DNA of 64,000 nucleotides from Dermatophagoides farinae (Eukaryota > Arthropoda > Arachnida > Sarcoptiformes > Pyroglyphidae). The position numbers were made by a program, and so were the translations under genes. Positions 25,300 to 37,278 of this stretch are shown here, piece by piece; the first letter of the stretch is position 1; each line of letters opens with the position of its first letter. The stretch covers positions 496,001 to 560,000 of the forward strand of contig NC_134685.1 in NCBI RefSeq assembly GCF_024713945.1, written 5' to 3'. The notes below the pieces were generated by a model. The model had not been told where the DNA came from, ran no database searches, and saw only the letters and a list, made by a program, of their open reading frames with translations.

Positions 25300-26018
25300 T
25301 TATTTGTAAATGGTGATGTACGTTGTATATTTGTAAATGGTGGCGGTAATGTTGATGATGATAATGATGACCATGTTAATAACCGAAGGCATTGGTGGTA
25401 AAAATGGTGTTGTTGAACGTGTCGATGATAAAGTACTAGCAGCCATTGTCGAAAATGATGATGGTGATGGTGATGGCGATGGTGATGATGACGATGACGA
25501 TGAACCACTATTCCTTGTCGATGTAACATTAGTCGTTGATGAATTCACTGATGATGACGATACTATTGGATGTGTACTTGGCGAATCCCAAAAATCATCG
25601 ACAATTGTATCATCATCGATTATTGTTAGATTATTATCAACTGATGATGATCTTTCTGATGGTCCAGCCGCTGCCAATGAATAGAATGTATTTGAACGAT
25701 TTGTTATTGATACATCATTATCATCAATATCAGCATCATCGACAATAATAATCTCTGATGATGATTGAATAAAAAAAATTATTAAATTCCAATCATGAAT
25801 ATTCCCGAATGAAACATACCATGATGATGATCATTATGATCATTGATGATATTCGAATCGATCGCTGCTGTCGTAGTCATAGTCGTGGTCGTGGTCGTCG
25901 TCGTCATATTTGTTGTTGTATTCATAGCCATAACAATAATGAGATCATTTGGAATTAGAATCATGGTCAATAATACAATGATTATGACTAATGATGATGA
26001 TGGTGATTTTGATGACAT
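25300..26018 (-). CDS. Possible N-terminal part (signal peptide, Ser/Thr-rich) of the LC8-like gene
   Basis: Two exons, 26018-25820 and 25754-25300. Exon 1 encodes MSSKSPSSSLVIIIVLLTMILIPNDLIIVMAM, a signal-peptide or membrane-anchor-like start (shown here only in part as LVIIIVLLTMILI), then a Thr-rich run. Exon 2 encodes an acidic then Ser/Thr/Pro-rich stretch ending in TAA at 25300. Near 25390-25400 the normal Ser/Pro composition passes from this frame to the +1 frame (LSSSTLPPPFTNIQRTSPFT), which leads into the LC8-like part. No GT...AG intron that restores frame is seen. This could be an assembly indel, an allele-specific break, or two separate short genes. Confidence 0.4.
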
Positions 26019-27942
26019 GATTTTTTTTGGAATTTTCAATTAAAAAAATCAATTCCACTGAATAAAAAAAAATTAATCAATTGTGTGTTCAAATTACTGG
26101 GTCATTGATCTGATTAATGGTTTCTTTTTTTTTTGTTTATATATAACAAACACAACGGAAAAATGTCATAAAATCATCATCATCATCATAAAATAATCGA
26201 TAAGTCGACTATTTCAACAACCGATCAAATAAACAAAACAAACAAATGAAAAATGAAAAAATGAAAACGGTTTTTGACCCAATGACCAGTATGGTGATGA
26301 TGATTTTTCCATTCGAAAAAAAATTTTTTTTTCTTCAAATTTTTATTATGACACAATATACAGTCACGTACACATACACACATGCACACAAAATTAATTA
26401 CTGGTCACCTGTTGTTGTTTGTCGTTTTTTATTATATGATTTATAATGACGATAAATGTTCAATGCATACATTCGATGAAAACGTGTTGAAACTGGAAAA
26501 CAAAAATTGTTTTTGAAACTTGAAAAAGCAAAAAAAAATTCTGTTTTTTTTTTTGATTATTTTAATTTGTGATGATTGCATCAAATGAATTTAAAGAATA
26601 AGGAAGAAAAAAAATGTATAATGTAGTGGTGATGGTGGTAGTATTTTGCTGTATAATTTTCAAATTTCTGATTATGATAATTATAATAATAATAATTATG
26701 TTGATGTTGATGATGATAATTATCAATCGTTTTTTTGTTTTGTTTTGTTTTGTTTCTAACAAACCGAGAAAAAAAATAAGGGTTTCACCTCATTCAGTTG
26801 TTGTTGATTCAGTACACATGGTCAACATCATCATCAATCATCATGATGATCATTATCACCAGTTATAAACAATTAAGATGGATGGACTACCACCACCACC
26901 ACCACCACCACTTTGATTATCATCATCAACACTACTATTGATGATGAAAATTGATAAAACAGAAAAATCGACACCACCAAAATCATTCACTTGTTTATGG
27001 AATGCACACACACACAATCAATTGATTCGAATTCGAATCACTTTTTTTTTATCCATTCAAAGATGTTGTATGGTGAAACTTATTGGATGCATTTTTTCGT
27101 TGTCATCATCGTCGTCGAATCTATTTCACAATTAGTTTTTTTTTGTTTGTTAAATTAGATGTCCAAATTTGTGCATATTGCATTCATTGAATGTTTGCAA
27201 AGAAGAAGAAGAAGAAAAAAAAATCTGATGATTTCATTCATTTCATTCCATTCTCGTTTGTTCGATTGATATACTCGATCCAATATACTTGACGACGATA
27301 CTTGAAATGAAATGAAAAGAAAAAAATCTCAATCTGTATTAATAGTGTATTCATTGCTTTACTTGTTTTTTGTTGTTGTTGTTGTTGTTGTTGTTGAAAG
27401 AAAATAAAAATTGAGAGACGATGACGATAACTGATGATGAAGCTCACCACCACCATCATACATAGTGAATGATAAAACGAACAGCAGCTAAAGACCATAG
27501 GGATGAATGAAAGAAGAAGAAATGGAATGGAATGGAATGGATGGTAGTTATTCGACGTCATTCGATGAAAGATCTGATAAAACATGATTCAAAAAAAAAG
27601 AAAAAGAAAATTCAATTTTTTTTTCCTCATAATTGATTGATTGATTCATGATTCGATGATGATAACCGATGATAAAATGCATGAAAAAATTTTCTCTGAT
27701 GATGAATATGATGATGAAGAAGCATCGAACACACACACACACACACACAGACAAACAGTAAGAGGAAGGAATTATGATTGTTCGATATATCGATTGTTTT
27801 TTTTTCATATATTTATTATCGATTATATCGTATACGATATTTAAAATAATAATACAAACATTCGATATGGCCATCGTCGATGACTTCGTTCATGATCTTT
27901 GTTTGTCTGTGTGTGTATGTTTTTTTTTTTTTTTTGATGATC

Positions 27943-27964
27943 ACAAATGATGGCCATCATTTGT
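27943..27964. repeat. Perfect 22-bp palindrome
   Basis: The 22 bases from ACAAATGATGG to CCATCATTTGT are their own reverse complement with no loop. It sits in a non-coding spacer. It could be a dimeric factor site or simply chance within CAT-rich sequence. Confidence 0.7.
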
Positions 27965-28021
27965 ACGATTGATCGAAAAAAAAGAAAAAAAAATTTTTTT
28001 TTTCTTTTGTTTACCTGTTTT

Positions 28022-28051
28022 GTTCCAAACATTAACGACGTCGTTTGGAAC
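28022..28051. repeat. Inverted repeat, 9-bp arms
   Basis: GTTCCAAAC at 28022-28030 is repeated inverted as GTTTGGAAC at 28043-28051, with 12 bases between that include the palindrome GACGTC. It lies 58 bases after the 22-bp palindrome. Confidence 0.6.
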
Positions 28052-29889
28052 GAACAACAAGTTTTTTTTTCGATGATGATGATCAATGGAATGGCATGGC
28101 ATAAATCGTCTTTTGTTTTGATGTCATAAAAAAAAAATTTCGCACCATCATCATCATTATCATTTTGGAACATGAATTTATTTGCATCACAATTGAAGAA
28201 GACGATCAAAAAAGCAAAAAATTCAAATTTCAGTCGGACAGGGAGTGAGGAAAAAAACCTCAATATGATCGATTCGGGGGGCTATCCTGTCGTTGAACTT
28301 TTTTTTTGGGGGGCCTATTTCTCACCGTTATTTATTCATACGAACGAACTGCCATTGTTGTCCAATTTTATGATCATCGAATTAATATTGATCAAATTTG
28401 ATTCTAGAAAGAAAAGAAATTTAAAAAAAAAATCTTGAAGATTTGTTCAATTTTTTTTTATATTTCTCGTGATGATTTGTGAAATGTGGACAGTGGTCAC
28501 AACTGTTTTTTTTTAAATTTTTTTCTATCAAAACAAAAAATCATCATCCAATGATGAATTCAATAACAACAAGATAAAGATCACTTTTGAAATTCCATTC
28601 GAAATTATCATCAGAAAGAAAAAAAAAAAAAGAAAACGACAACAACAACGTCATCAGCAATCGTATGATGATGATGGCAATGAAAACATTGAAAACGCCA
28701 TCCATTAACCCAACAACCGTAATAAAAGGATTATATTAAAAATCAAGTATATAAAAGTTTCATCAAGAAGAAAAATAACACTAATATCCGCATACCGTGC
28801 AAAAAAAAAAAACTCGAATGACAAGATTATTATTAGAAATCATTGACATTACAAGATGGTAATGGAATCAATCCTTTTTTTTTTGGCCGGTTATTGATCT
28901 CGGTTTTTATCGTCATTAATTTTTTCAAAAACAACAAGAAAAACAATTTAAAAGTTTGGCAAAAAAAATAACACTATGGCAACGATTTCATCACTTTGAA
29001 TTTTCAACATTTATTTTTTTTGTTATTATTCAAATTTTTTTCTGTTTTTTTTTTGTTTTGTTTTTCTAGAACATCGTGATTGCTGTTGTTATTGCATTTT
29101 TGATTGGATTTAGAGCATCATTCATCGACATTATCGTGACTAGAGATTAGTGAACAAAAAAAAAATAATAATAATCATCATTGTTTCTTCTGTTGTTAGA
29201 TTATACCATTTGTAATCTTTGACAACATTTCAGACATGGTAATTATATATGAAACACACAGGCATCAAGCATTTTTTTTTTATTCCACAGAGATACACAT
29301 CAAAACAAGATAATCGAAAGAGAAGAATAAAGACAAAGTAGACATGTGATGTGTAGAATGAAGAAATTCAGTGATGGCCATGAAATGAAATGAAAAAATT
29401 AAATTAAAAAAAAAATGTCAAAATCAAGATCAAAAATAAACAAACGAAAAAGGTCAGAAAATTTTGATGATGATGATGATAGAATATCTTTCTTCGTATT
29501 TTTTTTCAAGAATTGTTCGATTTGAGCATTATTGATTTGTTTATATTAATTAAATGGCTACCATCACCACCTGCTGTGTTGAATAATAAAACAAAACAAA
29601 ATGAGCATTTCACTGGATTTCACGTTTTGTGATTGCAATTTTTAATTGAAATTTTTACACGAATCATCATCCAATGTGTAATGATGATTCATGATTTGAT
29701 GATGAAGCGCGAATTTGAAAATTTTGAAAAAAAATATCAAAAATAGTCGTTCATCACAATCGATGATAGTGATGATGATGATGTTGCATGTTGCATGCAT
29801 GTGTTTTTTTTGTTTTAAATTCGACGAATGATTTTTGTTTTTCTATCAACTTTTAAGTACATTTGACCAACAAAAAAAAAAAAAAAAAC

Positions 29890-31179
29890 ATGACGGAAAA
29901 ATTATTCAACGATCTTCGTGAAATAGCCGATGAACCGAATGACGATATGACTGAAATTGAAAATTGTTATTGTGTCAATTGTGGCAAAGATGGTACTACA
30001 CGTATGCTGTTGACAGATATTCCATTTTTTCATCAAGTAGTTGTCATGTCATTCGAATGTTTACATTGTAATTATCGTAATAATGAACTACAACCAGCTG
30101 CAAAAATAGCCGAAAAAGGTGTCCGTTTTGAATTGATGGTAATGGACGTGAAAGATCTTAGCCGACAATTGATAAAAACCGAATGGTCACGAGTGAAAAT
30201 TCCAGAATTGGATTTTGAAATTAAACAACAAAATGGTTTGGTTACAACTGTTGAAGGAATCTTAGAACGTGCCATTACTGGTTTGAAATATTCCCTTGAA
30301 CTTAATGAACAAATCGATAATGATCAACGAAACGCTATGGTGGATTTTATCGAACGAATGCACGGTCTACAAGAAACACGTGAACCATTCACGTTGATTA
30401 TTGAAGATATAAGTGGCAATAGTTTTATTGAAAATTTCCTTGCACCTGAACCAGATCCACGATTAAAAGTAACGAATTTTATACGAACAATCGACGAGGA
30501 TAAATTACTTGGAATCTATGAAAATAATATCGATGACGACGGAACAGCCGATAATCTTAAAGATGAAGTTTTACAATTTCAAACAAATTGTCCAAATTGT
30601 AATGCACCATGTTTTACGAACATGAAATTGACGAAAATACCACATTTCAAAGAAATAATTATAATGGCCACCAATTGTGAAATATGTGGTAGCCGTACTA
30701 ATGAGGTTAAATCCGGTACTGGTATCGGATCTCATGGTGTACGTATTACCATGAAAATTCGTAATGAAAATGATTTGAAAAAAGAAGTTATACGTTCCGA
30801 TACATGTAATATATCGATACCGGAATTATCATTGACACTTCATTCATCTGGTTCTGGACGTTATACAACCGTACAAGGATTAGGTATGAATATGATCGAT
30901 GATCTACGAAAAACAAATCCATTCATTGATGGTGATTCATCGCGTGAAGAAATCCGTCAAAAAATTGATAGATTAAAAACACGTCTATCGGATATGTTAG
31001 ACATGACAATCATATTGGATGATCCATGTGGAAATAGTTTCGTTGAACAAGCCGATAATGTTAATGTTGAATATTATGAACGTAGCTGGGAACAGAATGA
31101 AGAATTTGGTTTGAATGATATGAATACCAATGATAATGATACCATTGTTGTTGGAACCAAAACAGATGATGGGAAATGA
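29890..31179 (+). CDS. ZPR1: Zinc-finger protein ZPR1
   Basis: Single exon, 429 residues starting MTEKLFNDLREIADEP. Two ZPR1 units are visible. The first zinc finger has CVNCGKDGTTRML then FECLHCNYRNNE (about residues 25-62), followed by the A-domain. The second has CPNCNAPCFTNMKL then NCEICGSRTNEV (about 236-275), again with GVRITMKI...ELSLTL. GNSFIENFLAPEPDP and GNSFVEQA are the repeated end motifs. ZPR1 binds and helps fold eEF1A and moves to the nucleus on growth stimulation. The duplicated architecture and length (human 459) are normal. Confidence 0.96.
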   Translation: MTEKLFNDLREIADEPNDDMTEIENCYCVNCGKDGTTRMLLTDIPFFHQVVVMSFECLHCNYRNNELQPAAKIAEKGVRFELMVMDVKDLSRQLIKTEWSRVKIPELDFEIKQQNGLVTTVEGILERAITGLKYSLELNEQIDNDQRNAMVDFIERMHGLQETREPFTLIIEDISGNSFIENFLAPEPDPRLKVTNFIRTIDEDKLLGIYENNIDDDGTADNLKDEVLQFQTNCPNCNAPCFTNMKLTKIPHFKEIIIMATNCEICGSRTNEVKSGTGIGSHGVRITMKIRNENDLKKEVIRSDTCNISIPELSLTLHSSGSGRYTTVQGLGMNMIDDLRKTNPFIDGDSSREEIRQKIDRLKTRLSDMLDMTIILDDPCGNSFVEQADNVNVEYYERSWEQNEEFGLNDMNTNDNDTIVVGTKTDDGK

Positions 31180-31598
31180 AAAAAAAGAATTACAATCGAA
31201 TTACATCAGAACACATTTGGTAACATTATTCATTGATGGCACCCTGTGTGTGTTTGTGTTTGTGTGTGTGTGTGTGTGTAAACAGCATGCATCCAAGGAC
31301 AAGATTGGCGTGTTTGTGTTCGAATTAAAAATAAAAAAAAGCCAACAAACAAATGAACCGGAATCGATCCATATCCCAGATATTTTATAACATTTTCTCT
31401 AAATCAATTATTGTATTCTGATTCGATTTTTTTGATTGTTGTTGTTGTTGTCATTTGTGATTTTTTCATTTATCCATCAAGATCATTTTTGTATTTTATT
31501 TTTGTATACCAAAAAAAAAAAAGATTCGATTTTTTTTCCAATTTGAATTTTTGTTTTTGTCGTTGTTGTTTTAATCAATTATCATTCAAGTGAAGACA
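31180..31598. other. Spacer between ZPR1 and HAD phosphatase gene
   Basis: These 419 bases carry a (GT)n run near 31250-31279 and GTT repeats near 31437-31451. It probably contains the ZPR1 3' UTR and the promoter of the next gene. No other feature is seen. Confidence 0.4.
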
Positions 31599-32466
31599 AT
31601 GTCATCATCATCATCAACATCATCGGTAACACCGTTACAACCACAGAAAACCATCACACATGTTATCTTTGATATGGATGGTTTGATTTTGGGTAACAAA
31701 AAAAAAAAATTTTCGTTGTTTTCTCTCTCGTTAAATTATTCTATATTCATTGATTTCAACGATAGATACGGAAACGTTGTATGAAAAAGCCATCAATTCG
31801 GTAACAAAACGTTATGGTCATGAATATCCATTTGAAGTGAAAAGTAAGTTTTCATACATGATAGAATTTGTCATTCATTTTGTAATGGTTTTTTTTCATA
31901 TAGTGAAAACTATGGGCCGTATCGGTCCAGAAGGATCACAGATTATTATCGATGAACTTGAATTGCCATTGACTGTTGATGAATATTCCCGTTTGGTGGA
32001 TGAAGAATATCGAAAAGTTTTCACCGAATTTGTTCCACTGATGCCTGGCGCTGAACGATTGATTCGCCATTTACATAGCCATGGAATACCAATAGCTGTA
32101 GCAACAAGTTCAAAAGCATTTGCATTCGATTTGAAAACTAAACATCATCCGGAATTATTTCAATTATTTCATCACATATTGATTGCATCGAATGATCCAG
32201 AAATAGTACGTGGTAAACCAGATCCACAAACATTTCTAGTTTGTGCACGAAGATTTCAGCCACCAGTTTCGGAATCACAAATGTCAAATGTTCTTGTATT
32301 TGAAGATTCAGTTGCCGGTATTCAGGCTGCAAATGCAGCCGGTATGCAATCTGTTTGGGTGCCGGATTCACGTATGCCAAAAAATTCTGTCCAATCATCG
32401 ATAGTATTGAAATCATTACAAGAATTTAAACCCGAACAATTTGGTTTACCACCTTTTGTTGAATGA
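31599..32466 (+). CDS. HAD-family pseudouridine-5'-phosphatase-like (PUDP/HDHD1/Gs1-like)
   Basis: Three exons, 31599-31692, 31766-31843 and 31904-32466, give about 244 residues. HAD motif I is FDMDGLILDTE, with the nucleophile and acid/base Asp pair, and is split by the first intron. Motif II is AVATSS, motif III the Lys in GKPDP, and motif IV VFEDSVAGIQAA. The cap region VKMKTMGRIGPEGSQIIIDE matches the HDHD1 helical cap. These enzymes dephosphorylate pseudouridine 5'-phosphate or related sugar phosphates in the cytosol. Substrate is inferred from family only. It ends 73 bases from the converging DUS3L gene. Confidence 0.9.
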
Positions 32467-32539
32467 AACCAAAATCTTTGTCCAAAAAAAAAATTTAATT
32501 AATTTAATTTAGAATTTAAAAAAAAAATTTAAATAAAAT

Positions 32540-34494
32540 TCAATAAGAAGATGCTTTATGTTTGGGAATGAATGTAAAACCATCATCCACTGGGCCAAGA
32601 AGCATTTCAGTGATGTTGATCCAATCACTACAAGATGATGATGCCATCATTGTTTCGAGATCATCACGTCCATGATATCTAGGTGGACGATCATTAATAT
32701 GTTGTGGTAATCGTTCCAATAAACCAACCGGTATATAACGATGTAGAAATGAAAGCCATTCCAATAGGAACCAACGTGTTTTTTCCACACCTTCTCTATC
32801 GGAACCCCAATTGGCTAGACCATGATTAACAAAACGACGTAGAATGTCTAAACGTTCCGTTGAACGTATATCCCAAACACGACGTTCTTTAATTTCCGTA
32901 AATATCCATGGTTTAATCAATGCACCGCGTCCAATCATAATACCATCAACATTGTATTGTTCTAATTTTTCATAATATTCTTCCTGTGATAATATATCAC
33001 CTGATCCAAATATAGTTAATGGTTCATAATCTTTGCTATCATCATCAACAGATTTATGAGCTTCGGTTACACATTCACCAATATATGACCAATCAGCCAA
33101 TTTTGTATACCGTTGTTCACGTGATCTACCATGTAATGTAATCATTGACAAACGATTACGTGGCCATTCACGTACAGTGGTGATTAGATTTTTTGCTATA
33201 TTTTTTCCATTATGTACACCTGTTCGCATTTTTAATGTAAACGGTACGTTTATAACTGATGATACACCTTTTTGTTTGAATGATGGATGGAAATTATTAT
33301 TAAATTTTTTTTTTGTTGAAAAAATTTCAAAACATCATGACTTACTGTAGATGATGTTATCTAATTTACGTCGACGTTCCATAAGTGCACAACCGGCACC
33401 TTTACGATAAATCAGATCGATTGGACAGCCCATATTTAAATCGATAAAATCAACATCACATTCATTGCAAATAATCTGGGCACAACGTGCCAATTGATCT
33501 GGTCCTGAACCACATAATTGTACACCGAATATATCTTCAGATGAATGGCGACGAATTAGTGCCCATTCTGAACTGGAACCTTCTAAAAGCGATGAACTGA
33601 CGGCCATCTCACCACAGGTAATATCGGCACCGAATTCTTTACAAATACGACGAAATGGTAAATTTCCAACAGTTGTCAATGGTGCAAGATAAAGTTTGCC
33701 ACGAAAATCAACCGTTCGTTTTAATGGCAATGATCGTGATTCTTTTTTCAATTCTGCTAATCGAACATTATCTGCTGAACAAATTCGTTGACTTATTTGA
33801 TTGGCATCACCAAAATTATATTTTCGTTTTCTTAGCTGAAGTTGTACATCTTTGGCAAGAAAATTCAACGTTCGATCTTCACGGCTAATACGTTCGAATT
33901 TTTCCTCATCGATCACATTATAACGTCCATCACGAAGATGGCCACTACCAAAACGACAAAATATTCCAGCATTACATTTACCGAATCGTTCGAAATTTGG
34001 ACAATGATCACCGATATCATTACGGTTAGGATTTTCGGCCAGATATGCATCGATATCATGTGAAAATGTACAACCATCACCGAATGGACATTTATTATCA
34101 CGAAAATAACCACGACATATTCGATGTCGGGTTTGTCCCAATTGTTTCACTGCTTTATGCATCTGTCCACGACGTTGTTTATTTTGACCACGCATCTTTT
34201 TTTTCCGTTTCTTTTCGATATCGCCATCACCATCATGATTAATTGATTCATTATCATTTTCCGAAATTATTTTACGTTTATGTTCAGATTTGTCATCATC
34301 ATCATTATCTCCATCTTTGATTAATTCATTTTTTTGTTCAATGAAAATATTTGTCGAACGTTCGATAAGAAATTCTTTTCGGATCGGTGCTATACCTAAA
34401 TAATCAATTATTAGGTCACAACAATAATCTATATATTCAATTCGTTACCTTTTTCAATAATGACACCATCTTGATGATTATCGGATTTTTCCAT
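32540..34494 (-). CDS. DUS3L: tRNA-dihydrouridine(47) synthase (DUS3L)
   Basis: Three exons, 34494-34449, 34395-33346 and 33267-32540, give about 607 residues. Two CCCH zinc fingers (CRGYFRDNKCPFGDGCTFSH and CPNFERFGKCNAGIFCRF...H) precede an FMN TIM barrel starting LYLAPLTTVGNLPFRRICKE. The catalytic Cys is in LNMGCPIDLIYRKGAGCALM. LKMRTGV, TLHGRSREQRYTKLADW, MIGRGALIKPWIFTEI and RWFLLEWLSFLHRYIPVGLL follow the family closely, as does the C-terminal FIPKHKASSY. The enzyme reduces U47 in tRNA variable loops (and some mRNA uridines). The exon 3 acceptor is an A-rich AAAAAG and was chosen because it restores exact alignment to the family. Confidence 0.96.
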
Positions 34495-34729
34495 AATAAT
34501 AATTTTCGTTTTATGAAAAAATATTTTATTTTTAATACACACGTGCACGTGACGTTTATTACATGTCGTACGTCCTATATGGAAGGCACCGTTTTTTTTT
34601 CATTTCGTGAGTTTGACCGAGTTGTTATTGTCTTGTTTTGTTTGTGTGATATATTCGATTATATTTGTCCTGATCGTGTTTTTTCTTTTGGAAAGATTGA
34701 AAATTTTTTGAATAATCCAATTTAAAACG
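34495..34729. promoter_or_regulatory. Divergent promoter with tandem CACGTG E-boxes and TGACGT
   Basis: The 235 bases separate divergent DUS3L and COX7A start codons. Two directly adjacent CACGTG E-boxes occupy 34540-34545 and 34546-34551. They overlap a TGACGT CRE/ATF half site at 34550-34555. CACGTG is bound by bHLH-ZIP factors such as USF, Myc/Max or TFEB. In this CG-poor sequence such a cluster is unlikely to be incidental. Regulation of both genes from it is inferred. Confidence 0.55.
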
Positions 34730-35261
34730 ATGGCCAATTTACTTCGTACCGCTTATGTTCGTCGTGCAATGATGATGAATCCGACATTGTTCAAGGTAAA
34801 ATTCGATTGATTTTTTTTTTAAAAGTTATTTCACATTGTTGATTTTCAATAATTTTTTTTTTTAAATAGTACACCGCAATGCGAGCATTATCGGCTGCAC
34901 CGGCACCAAAACCAAATCCACATGGCTGGAAATCATGGAAAGATATACCGGATTCTGAATTGCCAGCATGTCCAGATCCAACGAATCCATTGTATGAATT
35001 GCAGCAATATAAAAATATTCAAAAGAAACGTATCTGGTATCAGGTATATTATATAACACAATCAGTTTATGATGAAAATGTGTGCTCTACTGAATCTAAT
35101 CTGAATCATTTTTTTTCCATTTTTCATAGATGAATGAACATATTCCAATTTATTTCCGTGAAGGAACCAAGGATAAAGTTTTGGTTTCACTTTATGTTGT
35201 CATGTTGTTTTCACTATTATCATATGAATATTATATGATTGTTACAAAGGTTGCTGTTTGA
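34730..35261 (+). CDS. COX7A: Cytochrome c oxidase subunit 7A-like, mitochondrial
   Basis: Three exons, 34730-34795, 34870-35043 and 35130-35261, give about 123 residues. The N-terminus (MANLLRTAYVRRAMMMNPTL) is an Arg-rich, acid-free mitochondrial presequence. The C-terminal 45 residues, WYQMNEHIPIYFREGTKDKV then a single transmembrane helix LVSLYVVMLFSLLSYEYYMI, match the COX7A pattern (LFQxxNxxPVYLKGGxxDxxLY...). COX7A is a nuclear-encoded inner-membrane subunit of complex IV and influences supercomplexes. The middle section with ALSAAPAPKPNPHGWKSWKD is longer than in vertebrates. It is too small and split to be seen as one frame. Confidence 0.8.
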
Positions 35262-37278
35262 ACACAAAAAAAAAATAACAACAGACCGTGATGGCTAAAA
35301 AAAGTGAATGAATGTGTTAAATTCGAAAAAAAATAGAAAAATTTTAAATTTTTGTAGTCATCAAATTAAAAATGTTTTCTTTCCTAATCAATTGATTGAT
35401 TTGAATAAAAAAAAATAAAATAAAATTATTCTCGAGAGAATTTCCTTTTTCTACAATTTGCCATGTCATTGATATGTGCAAATCCACTACAGGTCATTCA
35501 TTCGATAGAGAATATTCTCGATCGAATGAATCAGTGGCCACACTAGATGGCCATTTTTTTCTATTTCAAGGCCAATGATGATGATGATGATGATGGTTTT
35601 TTTTTTTGTTTTGGTCACATGATGATGACATTCCAACAGTTTCTTTCTGTTTTTGCCGTGTATGTGTGTCTGTTTTGGTGTTTAATCGACCAACATTTTT
35701 TTGTCTATAAATGTATTACAGACTGTGTCCTTGACAACGAAAATGTCTAAATGTTGTTGGTTTTAGGTTTGTTTTTCTTTTCTTTTTTTTTTATTTTCTG
35801 GAAAACAATAACGTAGACGATGATGGCCAAAAAGAACAATCATTGTTGATTGAATTCAGAATTCGCACAAATGAATCACCACCATCGATGTATCGATCTA
35901 TCGAATCGACCATCATCATCATCATCTTTATATAATTTTTTGAACATTCGATTTCAAAATCATCATCTGCACACAATAACACACACACACCAAACATTGG
36001 AATTGAAAAAATTTGACATTGAAATTTTTTTCATTTGTTTTAACCTTGACATTTGCCCTTTCTGTTTTGTTGAAGGCCATTCTCATCTGATCTCACCCAC
36101 CTTTTCATCATTTGATTTCACATATAATCATCATCATCATTGTTCGAAGGATGGTAGTGTAATCTCTCATCATTCTCAATTATCGTATCATTATTAAAAC
36201 ATGAATTTGACAGACTGAATTTTGTTGTTCTGGTCATATGACACCAACCACAAGCACATTCAAACCAAACCATGAAAAAAAATCGATACGTGAAAAAAAA
36301 CGAGTTTTACATAACAACAACAACAACAACAACAAATATGGACGTTCAATTGAAAAGAAAAAAACGTACCAAACCAAAAGGTAAGGTTGTTCCCAATTTC
36401 ATTATAAAAAATAATAATGTGGGCGGTACAACCGGATGTTTATACCCCCTACAACCATCATCATCATCACTTTTATTTATTTGCAAACAGCATTTAAACA
36501 AAACCAATGGGATTTGTGTTTGTTTGTGTGTGTGTAATGGAGGTTGGTCTCAATTTTTTTTTTGTCTTCATATGTGAATACACAACATACACAATATACA
36601 CACACACAGACATATTATATAAATACCGTGATAACCTTGACATGATATTATTTGGTCATCGTTTGTGTTTGTGTCATGACACATGAAAGGTTAAATAACC
36701 AAAATCAAAACATTTTTGTTTATGATAATCATTCATTTACTATCATCATGTGAAAAAAAAATTATCCAAATGAAAATCCATATATTATTATAATGTGATC
36801 ACGTGTTTTGGTTTGTTTGTTTGTTTCATCATATATTTAATCCCGGAAATTCCATTCTAGCCAGACAAGAAAAAAAAACCGACAAACTACTACCCTCATT
36901 TTAGCTTCAGCTACCATCATCATCTTAATCATCTTAAAATTATATAGCGATTTTTTTTCTGATCACACGATTATGTATATTCGTTGCGTTTCTGATGAGT
37001 AGTGGTATGATGCACCAGGAAAAGTAAATTTCTAAAAATAGAAAACCAGAAAAGAATCATTTTGTGTGTGTGTGTGGATACCCTCGCTTATTCTCAACTC
37101 ATGCATCAAATCGGTGAGTAGTAAAAGAATCCATCACGTACACAGACAGACACACACACACACACATCTTTGATCGGATGGAAATAACAACCCAAAACCA
37201 AGACAAAATCAGCTATAGTAAAACATTGATTGAGTCGAATCTTCATCATTATGAAAATTTCAAATTTATTTTATTAAT
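35262..37278. other. 2 kb spacer upstream of menin
   Basis: No recognised full gene. It includes a 36-bp near-palindrome (listed separately), (CA)n runs near 35980, 36600 and 37150, and an AAC-repeat tract near 36315-36335. A possible small coding exon lies at 36338-36380 (MDVQLKRKKRTKPK) with a good donor GTAAGG. It could splice in phase to the CAG at about 37312-37318 inside the menin frame and give a basic N-terminus, but this is speculative. The remainder is probably promoter and 5' UTR. Confidence 0.35.
35496..35531. repeat. 36-bp near-perfect palindrome
   Basis: The left half ATTCATTCGATAGAGAAT and right half ATTCTCGATCGAATGAAT are reverse complements with one mismatch and no loop. Position 35 bases upstream and downstream shows only partial further pairing (CCACT / AGTGG). 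It lies 235 bases after the COX7A stop codon. Confidence 0.65.

Larger units (their letters stand above)
26019..29889. other. 3.9 kb spacer without recognised gene
   Basis: No frame has domain-like content. It holds microsatellites (ATAATA near 26690, CCACCA near 26890-26910, (CA)n near 27729-27750, GTT near 27371-27397), long homopolymers and two palindromic sites listed separately. The 3' end is the probable ZPR1 promoter. A short TATATAAAAG stretch near 28746-28756 resembles a TATA box but has no obvious downstream gene. Confidence 0.4.

Noticed and set aside
28172-28438. 88-residue plus-strand frame in the large spacer
   Set aside because: No recognisable domain, no splice support and a Lys/Phe-rich tail from homopolymers.
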